A stretch of 64,000 bases of DNA from Halichondria panicea (lineage: Eukaryota > Porifera > Demospongiae > Suberitida > Halichondriidae). Every line of letters starts with the position of its first letter. The first letter of the stretch is position 1. The DNA is taken from assembly GCF_963675165.1 (NCBI RefSeq), contig NC_087377.1:2696978-2760977 (forward strand), read 5' to 3'. The translations under genes and the position numbers were made by a program. This document shows, in pieces, positions 38,101 to 51,390 of this stretch. The notes beneath the pieces were generated by a model, which was not told the origin of the DNA, searched no databases, and saw nothing but the letters and a program-made list of their open reading frames with translations.

Positions 38101-41100
38101 TAAAGACAAGGTCAATAGTGCATTTCAGCTCGTCCCTCAAAACAGGCAGACGGATCAATTGCTCAAACAGATATCTGCTTTACAACAAGAAAACAAGGAG
38201 AAGCGCAGAGTCAGCAATAGTGAGTCACTGAGCTCTAGACTGGCTCTTGTGGAGATGCAGTCCAGACTGTCTGGGTTGGAGGGAGAGAATAAGAAACTGC
38301 AAGAGTCTACCAATGGTAGGCAAACTGTGCTTAATAAATAAATAATGTTATATTGAAGTTGGTATAGTCCTAGTACATTGTGCATTGTACATGCAACATC
38401 ACTTACGTATTTATCTCACACACTACACACACCCACCCACCCACACACACACCACACACACCACACACCCACACAGAGGCGGCCAGGAGTGGTCAGCAAT
38501 CACTGGAGGTGATGACAGCACTGCGTAAGCAAGTGAGTGAGTTGGGGAGGAAAGGCTTCTATCTCGAGAGTGAGAAGAAACAGCTACTGGATAAACTCAG
38601 GACAGTGCAAGGTTAGCATCTAGTGTTGTCCAATCTACGATCTGTATGTGTCCGTGATAAACCTCCTTGAAAGCTACAGAATGCATTTTTTAGTTTTTCA
38701 AGGGCATGTTCTAAACACAAGTTATGGGCTGTCAATAGCTGCTGGTACAGTCGTAAGACATTGTATTGAACTATGGCTGGCTATAATATACATTGATTAT
38801 TAGATCAGCTTATTGATATATTGATATAGCTCTAATTTTGCCCCCCCCCCCCCTCCAGCTAATCTGAAGGTTGCCAGGGAGATGAAGGATCGTCTAGCTT
38901 CAGAGAGAATGGTAAAGCTGCAAGATGAGAATCAGGTAAGGATCATGCACAATGTATACACTATACAGTCATAGGTTTTCTTACTAATTACTTTGGTGAT
39001 ACATACCCACACCTCCTATACCCTGTGTGTGTGTGTGTGCATGCACATACTACGTGTATATAATTGTAATACTATTACAACAAAAAACATTTCTGGGTAA
39101 TTATCAAAAAATGTTGATTCGACCTGCAATTTTATTCCACAGGTGCTTTTGGAGCGTGTTCGTAGCTTGGAAAGTAGCCTCACTAAAAAAATGATGTCAG
39201 CTGATCTAAAAATTGTCCAGACAGTCAAAGACAATGATAAACTTCGTCAAAGGCTGCACAGAATATATGCTGCCCTCGACAAAGAGAAAATCCGACAATC
39301 AAATCTCGAACAAATCATCTCCTCACTGAAACAACAATCGCGCGATTTAACTCTTTTACAAGAATCTCTCGCAGACATGAAGTCCAGTGTGCTTCAATTG
39401 GAATCATCGAGTGTGCTCCAATCGGAATCATCCCAGCCGTCTAACGAGTTACTACGTAATCACTCGCCACCTGCTCTCAACGATAGCGGAAATGGACGGA
39501 GTATAAAGTTCGTACGAACAGTTTGCACTAGTTCTGGTGGTGGATCTACCGTCCGTACTGATAGCCCTGTTGCCATGGGAACCCGAGGGGACCAATTGAG
39601 AGAGAGGAACGAGGAGTTAAATCAAGGTACATGTACATGTGTGCGCTTTTACTAACCCTTTCTCAACAATTACAAATAAAATTCAAATATATAAGTTCAA
39701 CAATAATTATTTTCTGTAAGCTTGGAAGGAACCCGATAATTTTTATTGCTCAAAATTAATCTTAAATTTGAAACTTCCTCTGTATAAGCTAATGGTTTTC
39801 ATTACAATACCCCACCTACACACACACCCCCACCCATACACACGCACGCCCACACACCACACAGCACTTCAGAAGCAGCAAGAGGTTGTACTATCACTAG
39901 AGTCTCAGCTAGTCACCATGGGAACAGGGCTAGCGACTCTACTAGAGCACCTGGAGCTCTCGGTAGCAGCCGGTAGTGCTATGTGTGACACCGTGGCAGG
40001 GTTGAGAGAGTGGGAAATGAGACCAGACCAACTGAAGGTGGTCAGAGTGTTGGAGCATAAGCTAGAGTCACTACAAGACCAGGTATGTAGCCCCTCCTAC
40101 TACCACACCCCCTTCCTGATACGCATAATACCACTATGCATAAAGTTATGGCATGTAACTTCTTCAAAATTAATCAATGATACATCTGTGTAGCTTATTT
40201 TCCCATTCTCGACTTACCTCGCAACTAAGTAATTTTCTTGAGACGCACATACATGTACATGTACTGTAAGTTGTGTATTTTCCCAACTTCCATTTAATTA
40301 TACATGTACTAATTATATTTAATATTGTTGCTAGGTTATTGATCGTGAGTCTGCTCTACAAGACATTGAGGTTCAGATGAAGAAAGACTACTGCGCTCAA
40401 GACAAGAAGTTCACTTCCCTCAAGTCTCAGCTCATCCAGCTACTAGAGGAGCTGTCTCACAAGGACAACTTCCTACGCACTAAGGTGGGTTTATAATTAT
40501 AGCAATGCATTGTTCAAAAAAAGTTTACCAGGTGTGCCCTGATATTGGTCATGTGCAGCACATTACCCTCCGCATCCACACTGTAATAATAATAATTATT
40601 TTTATATAATAGTCTGCATGACCACCACAATGTGTAGTAAGAGCTAATTCTAATATTATTATGTACTATTCTGTATTGATTCAACCTTCACTAGCTACGT
40701 ACATGTACAAAGTTGTTTAAATATTCACATGCATGATCTCTCTGAACTAATAATTATGATTATCTACTCCGAAATGTTGTCAATTGCTAACCACAGCAAG
40801 TTGCATTAGCTTCGTAATTAATAGTCGTATGAGCCGATGTCCGGTTTCAGTGCGTTTATTTTTGCGGTCAGTTCCAGGTACGTATTTCCTCTTCTTTGTC
40901 GGCTTGTTTATCCTGTTCACTTCGTCGGCAAACAAGGCATAATTATCTGCGTTATTAGTTGCATTGTCTGGTTCTTTTTTAGCCAGTTCCAGGCAGAGTT
41001 CTTCTCCATAGCATACATTACCATTCAGTTTCTTGTCGAGAGTTGCTGCCGAGTCATGTGTCATTTCGTGAATGAGAGTGATAATCTGTTCACGTTCATT

Positions 41101-44100
41101 TGTGGTAGACTTGAAAAGCAGTGGACAAACATTAACTACATGTTGCCTTTTTCCTGCGAGAGTGGAATCCACGTGTGCCAGAAATTTTACCCCGCATAGT
41201 TTCTCAGGGAAAAAGTTGTATACATAAGGCTTAGTAAGGCCGTCTTTTGTCTCTCTGAAATTGTCTTTCACTTGTTTGAGATTATCTCCTCTGGGATCAG
41301 GTTTGCCGAACCACTTCCTGTACAGTGGACTTTCTCCTGTCTGGTCTAAGTATTTGACTGCTTCCTCAAGATATTCATTCACTTCGTTGTGATAATCCTT
41401 CAACTTTTGTAAATCAGGCATGGTATGGGTTCCAAATGCAACAAATATGGTAGGGCCTCCAGTTTGATAACTTTCGTGATATTGTTGCTGGTGTTGCTCC
41501 CATTGTTCGAATGTTTGTGGAGTAACTATTATGGTTTTTTCAGCTTTAAACTTAATATCCTTCTGCAATTATAAAAGTTTGATGGTATACACGTATACAC
41601 AAATACATATTTGCCACCATCCAGTTAAATATTTAGATGCTTACTGTTAATATATTGCTGTCTTCCGGTGCTTCGTATTGCTTTGCCTCCCGAGCTGAAC
41701 AAGATCTTTGTGATGGTTTGTAGAAGTCCTGCATGCATGGATTGCAAGTTGTAGTCATACATTGAATTCATATACCTCCATGCATGTCAATAATGCCATT
41801 GTTTAATTTATCAAGACAATTGATACGTACAAAACAATGAGCATACTGTATATCCTTTTAATTATTGTAATACCATTATTTTAGTTTCGATTTGAATCCA
41901 ATATTCTGTAATTTCACTGAAGGAGAAGAATTCACTCAGATCTCTAGTAAACGTTTTTGTTTCATCCGTTCCTGAATAGAAAATGCCGTGTTATGGCGTG
42001 TAATGGTGATTGCCGTATAATAAACACGTTTAAAGTAAATTATTTGTTAGTTCACTTGCCAAAATATTCGTAGTCAGAGTCCAAGATATCTTGACGAAGA
42101 GGAATCACATGTTTTGAATAGGGCAAAGGTGTGTCACCACTCCACTTCCACACTTCAACAGCACTGGGCCAGTACTGACTGTCCATCATTGTATTCCATT
42201 TCAGCACACAAGCTCCTTGCTGTGTGTCAAGATTTGTGATTTCCAATCTGTAGGAGGTTGCCAAATGAGAATTGACAAAATTAAATATTATAGCTGCATA
42301 CTCAGAGTGGCAGCATTGATCTGATCACGGGCTTACGTGACTTCAAAGCTTTCAGGGTCTATATTTGTGATTGTAGCACTGAGCTCATTTGTAATCAGAC
42401 TGGCTTGAGCAAACAGACAGGAGTCGGTAAGCAGAAGCACTGCAGCACACACAGTGAAGGCAGTAGAGAACATCATTTCCTGGAATTTGCTGTAAATGTA
42501 ACTGCATGGTCCAATCCTTTTATGTAGTCTCTGCATGTGCATGGTGTCATGCAGTGTCAGCATTATTTTGTTGCTAGAACATCCTGTTAGACTACTTCCA
42601 TGATCTCTATAGTTTCCTGCTCTGTATAGTTATAATTATGTTATAATGGTGTGTTGATTCCATTCGGCATGTAAGCTAATGGATGCGCGGAATTGACTGC
42701 AGAAAGGTTTCTAAATAGACTATATTCTGTATATGATAGTGTGTTACAGTCACACCAATATTAAAATTACTATAAGCGTGCATGCAATACGCGAAGGCTT
42801 ATAATGTGCTCAGCACACTAGGCCTAAAGTATAGGCACTATAATAGAAGTATACACTATAGGTATTCCTTCCGGGTAGACATGAAACTCTAAAGTACCGG
42901 TATATATTTAGAAAATGCTTGTAGTAATACTGCAATCTGATTGGTCACTGAGAGGTCCATTATTTCACTTATAGACCTGTAACTGTCAGAGGTCTTCTAA
43001 GTAGGTCTATTACTGATTAAGCCTACAGGCAAGATGATGTCAAGATTAACTTGTATGGAAACATGGAATGCATAGCAACATAATACATAAATAACAAATA
43101 CATAAAACATAATACATGCAAATGCACAAGTAGATATATACGGTTCGTACAGTTTGAGGTCTAGTATCATAAGAGTAATACGACTATGTGTTGGAATAGT
43201 GGAAGTTAATGGATATGTTAGAACATGAACTTAAGTGGAATGCTCCTGCATGATCGTTTTTCGAGCTGGAATGTTGTGGTGCACTAACGTTTGACGTCAC
43301 AACTTGTGAGCAAGAAGAAGGTAGTGTTGGGGATCTTGTCAGACTGAGAGGAAGTGCTGGCATAGGTACGAACGGCTGTTTGTTTGAAGCTGGTACAAGG
43401 TCCATACAAGGTTTTTTGCCATTTAAAAGATCCGAAATGTTCTCCTGTTGCTCACTGGAGGTGCGTTTGTAGCTTCGTATGCCTTCGATACTACGGTGTC
43501 CAGTGCGCTCCATCACTAACTGTTCATCAACACCGTTCGAATACAGTCGTGTTGCTGTAGTCGCTCGGAGAGAGTGGTTGGTTTTGTAGCCAGGTATTCC
43601 TGCTTTTAGACACATATTCTTAACAATATCCTTAAGAGAATTGTGGCCCAAAGGTACTTTCGAAAACCAGCAGTCATCATTTTTTGGTTTTGCCAAAGGA
43701 GTGAGGTAGAGAGCATTACTGGGGCGTTCTGGTGGGCAAAGAGTGTTGTACTTTTGAAATAGTCGTACAAAGCATCTTGTTGGATTCTCGATATTTGAAT
43801 GGTGAACAACTACTTTTTGCTTGTGTTTGCGGCCTTTTAGCCCACCTGGGTGGTTCTTTGAGATATCTTCGGTGTATCGAAGACAGGATCGTCCTTGAGG
43901 ATTGTCAAAAACTTCAATTTGGCAAGGAATGTGACGAAGCTGACGATGTTCACCTCCACTACGAAGAGCAAAGTACAGCCCATTCATAAAAACCATTGTG
44001 TTGAGTAGAGCTGCAGGACAGTGGTCACCTAGCAGCTTTTTCTCCCACAAGAGCTCTTCTTCTTGCATAGAGAGGGGTTCTGCTTGCTTCCGTGTAGAAC

Positions 44101-47100
44101 CTAGTCCAGTAGCTTGGAGTCTCTTCATTTCTGCATCAAGAGATGAGCGAAATTGGGCGAATTCAGGGTCTTTGAAGAAGTCTATCTCCGGTTTTTCACA
44201 CTGTTGACGAACGTAACGCATGATTCCACATATGAGATGATAGAGTGTGTTTGGAGCGTATTCAGTTCCTTTCTTTGTTCTAACTTCCAAGACAAATCGA
44301 CATAGCCAATACTGCATTTCTTTCTTGTCAAGTCCCATTAGTGAAGGAACAACAACATCAGTGAGTATTTTACGGTTACTTGCCCAGTCATGCCACAATT
44401 TCACACAATATGCAGTGTCATCTCTTGTTTTCTTTGGAACTGACTCAGCTCTAGCCTTAGTCACAGCTTCATCTGTTGTTGGAGGTGCGTAACGATTTTG
44501 TGGCACTTGCACATGCATGGGCTCTTCTATATTGCTCATGCGCAGTAACTCTTCAGTCACACTGGATAAAAGGGAGGGGCCTTCAAGTTCTGGTGTTGAG
44601 CAGCATCCCCAGTCATGCCATTCCTTTCCCAAGCAGTGCGAATTTCTGCAAAAGTCTTCTTTGTTAGCTCTTAGTTGTCTATTAGCATCGTCCGTGCTGT
44701 CCATTGTGACTCTAGCTGTTCCTATAATACAGACTGGCCTACACAGGTGAGTAAGCGCTATTCTAAACAAGTTATAGACTGAGTCCAAGGTCTCTATGGA
44801 GTTTTGAGACCCTCAGGCCCTTAGTAGCACCCTCGCTTACTCAGTCTATAACTATTATATATAAATCCAGTGCATTTGAGATCGTGCCCACTCTGTATGT
44901 CTACACACTTTATATAGCCCAAGTTTTGTGCACCAGAACAGATCAGCTATGGATGTACCGTATATAGCCAGTAATTTTCGTGGTGCAAAATATTCGTGGT
45001 TGAAGCTCTGACCACGAATTTTTACCCACGAATGAAGCGACCTTGCCTACCTTTACCTACAATCCAAGCAGCAACCACGAAAATATTACCCACTCAATAT
45101 TGTTGAACTACGAATGTTTTGTCCCCCGAAAATTACCCGCTATACGGTATTGTTGTCCACAGCAAGTTGCATTAGTTTCAGGAAAATAGTCGTGTGAGCC
45201 TATACCTGATTTTGAAGTTTTTTTTAGCTACAGTTCTGGGGTGTGTTTCCTTTTCGTCGTGTTCACTTCGTCGGCAAAAAGGCATAAATATCTGTATTGC
45301 ATCTGTTGATTTGTTTATAGCCAGATCCTTGCAGGAGAGTTTTCCATATAGCATTCCTTACCCTTCAGTTTCATGTCATAACTTCCTGCCGAGTCATGCA
45401 TGAGTCATTTCGTGAATGAGAGTGATAATCTCGAAGACGTGAAAAAACAGTGGACAAACATAATTATGTGTGTCTTTTTTCCAGCCACAGTTGGATACTC
45501 CTCTGAATGTACTCTTTATGCTATATATATATTATTAGTAGTGAACATAAATCATACGTACGTACATATAGGTCTCTCTAAACTATTATATCACATGTAC
45601 TCTGAAATGTTCTAGTTATTGTTGTCCACAGCAAGTTGCATTTAGAAGGAAAACAGTCGTACGAGCCTATATCTTACTCTGGGGTTTTTTTTAGCTTTGC
45701 GGCGGTTGACAGTTCTGGGGGGTTTCCTCTTGTTCTTCATCTGCTCGTTTATCGTGTTCACTTCGTCGGCAAACAAGGCATAATTATCTGCATTATTAGT
45801 TGCATTTTCTGGTTCTTTTTTAGCCAGTTCCTCGCACAGTTTTTCTCCATAGCATCTCACCATTCAGTTTCATATCATAAGTTTCTGCCGAGTCATGCGT
45901 CATTTCGTGAATGAGAGTGACCATCCGATCCTTCATGGTAGACTTGAAAAACAGTGGACAAATATTAATTACGTGTTGATTTTTTCCTCTGAGAGTGGAG
46001 TCCACGTGTGCCAGAAATGATTTCCCGCATAGTTTCTCGGGGAGTAAGTTGTATACATAAGGCTTAGTAAGGCCGTCTTTAGTCTCTCTGAAAAAAACGT
46101 TCACTCGTTCGAAATTCTTGGGATCAGGTTTGCCAAACCACTTCTTGTACAGCTGTTTTGCTTGTGTCTGGTCTTGTAAGTATTTGACAGCTTCCTCAAC
46201 ATACTCTTTCGCTTTGTTGTGAGAATCCTTTAGCTTTATTAATTGAGGCTTACTATAGTAGGTGCAACTTGCAACAATATTGCCTCCTTTACTTGGATAC
46301 ATGTTGTAACCATGTCTTTTGGAGAGTCGTTGCTCGTTTGCCAGCCATTGTTTGAATGTTTGTTTTGTAGACGGATTGGTTTCTTTAGCTGTAAATTTCT
46401 CCTGCAATTATTTGACAGTTTAATGAGATACACGTACACACATTTATTTTGCTATGAATTGGGCTAAACGGTGAAATCGCCAAAAAATACCTGTGAATAT
46501 ATGTCACCTTAATTACTTACTGTTTCTACACTGTTGAATTGTGGAACATTGTGCTTCTTTGCCTCCCGAGCTAAACAAGACCTACGTGATGATCTGTAGA
46601 AGTCCTGCATGGATTGCAAGTTAGAATAAACAATTTCAAGAATAGTTATGTATCTTTTAATACCTGGATCTTAGTTTCGATTTTAATCTCGTACTCAGTA
46701 TTTTCAATGAAGGAGAAGAAAGTACTCAGATCTCTAGTAAACATTTTTGTTTCTTCCTTTTCTAAATAGAAAATGTAATGACTTAGCGATTGCTGTATGG
46801 ACATACGCTAAAATTAATTACTTGCCAAAATATTCGTAATCAGATTTCTTGATATCTTGGCGAAGAGGAATCACATGTTTTGAGTAGGGCAAAGGTGTTT
46901 CACCCTTCCACACCTCAACAGCACTGGCCCAGTACTGATCGTCCATCATTGTATTCCATTTCAGTACACAAGCTCCTTTCTTTTTGTCAAGATTTGTGAC
47001 TACGAATCTGTAGGAGGTTGCTTAACAACATGAGAATATTGACAAAATTAACATAACCTATATTCAGCTATACTCAAAGTGGCAGCATCGATCTGATCAC

Positions 47101-50100
47101 GGGCTTACGTGGGGGTGCATGGAATTGAATGCAAAAAGGGTTTCTATAATAATACACTGTTTGTGCAATTGTGTGTTTCAGTCACACCACTGTTGAATAG
47201 ACATGAAAACTGTTAAGTGCCATCTCATGAACAATATCAATGAACTCAACAATAATAAGTAAATGTAGCCTCTTAGGATGAATCCTTTCTTTGTACACTG
47301 TGTGTGTTTTTCATCTCTTGTATGAGTCGAGGGCACAACTTCAGAATAGCCTGCTGATCTAGTGTGTGTGTGGGGGGGGAGGGGGGTTAGCAGTCTGTAC
47401 TGTACTGATAACCGTAGTTAAAGTAGTGCACCAGTTGGTGTTTGGTGCCTCCTCAATAACCCACTGCACCACCGCTGTGTTTCTGCCCTATAATGGAGAA
47501 GTTTGAAGTAGTAAGCCCAGCATATACCGTACAAATGTATATACCGTATTACTAAAATGTTGACTAGAATGTTAGAAGCCCTCAGCCACTTGTAGTACCC
47601 TCGCTATGCTCAGGATACTAAATCAGTGCCTTTGGGCTTCTAAATCCCATAGACCCCTCCAAAACACAGTGTCTAACTATTATTTAGTAATAATATTAAA
47701 CTACCTCCCCTCCAGGACCAGTACATATCCCAGCTGGAGGAGAAGCACGTGGCGTGTGAGAGTCAGCTGTACCAGACACACAAGGAACTGGAGCGCTCCA
47801 AGAGAGACCACCTCCCACACAGCCTAGTGGGGGGGCAGCACAACATGGCTGAATATGTTCAAGTACAAGGTCAGCCAGGGGCCTTTATAAACACCATCAC
47901 ATGTCGCAATACTCGTATTACATGTACTTTCATTTTACATGAGACGTACACCCCTCACACACACACACACCCTCCACCCCCACCACACACACACACACAC
48001 ATCCTCCTCCCACCCATACACACGCCCACACAACAGGTGAAGAGATCAGTGAACTACAGAAGATGGTTGGGGACTACAGCTTTGAGATTGGCCAACTACA
48101 GTCACGACTAGACTCCGCCCACAGGGAGAAACTCATGCATCACTCCAAAACACTAGAACTGGAACGGATGCACTTGCAAATGAAGGAATCAGTTGCCGCG
48201 GAAGTTGACTATCTGAGAAAACTGAACCTTCAATTTGTAGAACAGCAAATGAAAAGTACGTCTCTTTAATTACTGTATACACAAGTCTACAAAAATGTCC
48301 ATTGTAAAATAATTATAAATAGAAATTAACAAGAAAATACGGTATTATACAAAACGTTTTGTACGTTCGGTTATCGTATAGCTCAGAATTTGAATGCAAT
48401 AAGCATTTATGGTACTCATTTGAAAGCTCTCAATGAGATCGAATCTAATAGTATCCATATCATCACACCTCACACACACAGCTGAGAAAGCTACGGAGAT
48501 CTTGAAGGAGGTGAAGCAAGCTCAAGACACGTTCAGACAGCAACGAGACGTTGTACAACTAGAGTCCGAGGTACAAGTCACGTGACGTTAGCTGTTAAAA
48601 TAGTTTATGAACGCACATTACGATAATTATTTAGCCCTGGCAGTATACAAGTAAGTCAGCACATTTACCGGGTTTGAAATGCGTTGTGTTTCTGGCGTTC
48701 CTAACTATTCTGAGAGATACTAGTGTTTCTAACTGTTGCAAAATTTTTTTTAAACAGAAAAAGAGCATCGGATATTCAGAGCATCATCTTTTGCATGTTT
48801 TTGCGATGTATAATTATGCGAAACAAGAAATTTGCAATAGAAGCAGCCTCGCATTCTAAATTCTAGATTTATGGTAATTATAATTATGTCTGTCTCTCTT
48901 TTCTCTCTCTCAGCTTGATTCCAGCAAGTTAGCTCTTCACGAGCAATCACGTAAGATCTCCGAGCTAGAGGCACGATTAGCCAATCAGAACATCACAATC
49001 AAACTGCTTCAAGCCGAGAAGGACCATGCGTTTCTGCAGAGTCAGCACGTCAAGGAGCAGATTGGTGCTGGGCGTGGCTTCCACCGCCCACACAGTGCAG
49101 ACAACAGGAGGTGAGATTAACCCTCTAGGATATGATTAACCCCTTACCTACAATACTAGAGCGTGGGCGGATAATCGAGGCGTAATTACGCCCACGCTCA
49201 AGGTTATTGCAGAGGGTAATTGCTAAATCGAGGCGCGTGTGTTGTACCTCTGATATCAGTCCCTATAGTTTAACCCTTTCATTCCTACGCTATTCTGATT
49301 TAACCCATTCGTTCTTTACGCTATTGCTAATCAATTTAACCCCTTCACTCCTTACGCTATCCTGATTTAACCCCTACAGCTCCCAGAGGCCAATCTATTA
49401 CCGCCTGAGTGGGCAGGAGAGCAACAAGGCGCCACTCACTGCACTCTCCAGGAGCAAGCAACATCACACTCCAGCAGGGGAATTCTCAATCCCCTTCCCC
49501 ATTGGGCAAGGTACGCTGCAAGCTGATTGGTCGTTGTTAGGGAGAGGGAGGGGCTTATTGTGATTGTCATGGTCTTAGATATAATAATCATATAATTATA
49601 GAGACAGACTGTTCTGAGAAATTACATTAATTTTTATTGCCTATTTCGTATTTTTCTATTGTGTAACTGTTTGGTAGTTTCAGTGAAATTTCTGGGCCCC
49701 CCACACTATACACACACACACACACCCACACACATCCACACACATACCTGCCCACACAATGCACACACACACACCCGTCCACATCCACACACACACACCT
49801 GCCCACACACACAAACACAGGTTTCGTGAACCTTGATGAACAGGCTGAACCACGTCAATCACACTTTCAATTGGGGCCAACCGTTGTCACTGACGACGAG
49901 GGCTATCCCCATGGCGACCCTGACGTCACCAAGCCAAAGCTCCGTCCAATCAAATTACGGTACGCTCACTAAATTAGTTCACTGTTTTTACTTACTTTTA
50001 CAGTGGAAATTCTGTTATTATAGTTATTACAATGTGACATCATTAATTTTTCTTTCTTTAGGCATAGACGCACTGCTAGTACCGGGAGTGATGTCATTCC

Positions 50101-51252
50101 TCCAGTTAAAGAAATTACCGGAAATATTGAAGCAAATGCAATCCATCCATCTTCGTCGCTAGGGAAAGTAAAGGGGACAGAGCAGTGGTTTCCACGGCGA
50201 CCCGGAAGTGCTGGCAGTACTAGGCAACCAGTGGAGAGCACTTTACTCGACGATAGGAACGAAGGGGTTAAAATAAACCAGCACTCACCCGTACGTGGGC
50301 GTACCACATCAGTGGGTGGAGTCCCGTTAGGTAGGTGATATGATATACTTACATGTAGTATCTAGTGTACTGGAACCTTAGTGATTTCTCTGTATAGTAC
50401 AGTATACCGTATAGCGGGTAATTTTCGGGGGACAAAATATTCGTGGTTCAGCAATATTGAGACATTTCTTGGGAAATATTTTTGTGGTTGCTGCTTGGAT
50501 TGTAGGTAAAGGTAGGCAAGGTCGCTTCATTCGTGGGTAAAATATTCGTGGTCAGACCTCCAACCACGAAAACCACGAATATTTTGCCCCACGAAAATTA
50601 CCCGCTATACGGTAGCTATTTTTGAGAACTACATGTATCTTGGCTTCTTCAGATTTCACCAGGATATACAATTGTTATTAGTAACTCTTCGAATGGCCTA
50701 TTGTTTGTTTAAAGTGTTAGTTGTTCACACGAACTCTGAAAAGTAGCTATTTTGATGTCTTAACTTGTGTCAGGAATGTGCATTTTGTAGCTCTTTGAAA
50801 GGACTATCATGTTTAAATTAGCGATTTCCTTGGATGTTAACAGTTTTACGTTGCCTACAGCACACCAATTAGCAGTCATGTGATCTCATAGTCAGTCATG
50901 TGATCTCCTCCACAGGTCAGTCCACTCTTATCAAGCAGAAGTTTCCCGAAATCTCTCATCAAAAGTTGGCCAATAAATCGACTGACTCCAGCGAAACTAC
51001 TACGAGCAGTGAGGACAAATCTAGCCAATCAGATGGCTCCGCGGTTACTAGGAAACTGCCGTCCCTAGAGGGGTGTGGTCAGGGTGGCGGGCAAGGTATA
51101 GTTTAATTATTTGCAAATCATGTGACTGCATGTATATTATGTGCTCTGTATAGTGCATTTAGATACATGTGCATTTGTAATTATGGTGGTCGCAGTAGTT
51201 CTAAATTATCCACCCTACATCACACCAGGAGCCCATAAATAAGAGATTATGG

Positions 51253-51288
<36 letters not shown>

Positions 51289-51307
51289 GCGCGCACACAC
51301 ACACACA

Positions 51308-51390
<83 letters not shown>

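Noticed and set aside
37205-38158. Minus-strand frames opposite the 462-codon coiled-coil exon of gene 3
   Set aside because: Antisense shadows of Glu/Lys/Gln-rich coding sequence; no homology or splice support.
40837-41199. Plus-strand frame across the M35 peptidase exon as a membrane protein
   Set aside because: It is the antisense of the HExxH exon; hydrophobicity comes from the complement of charged codons.
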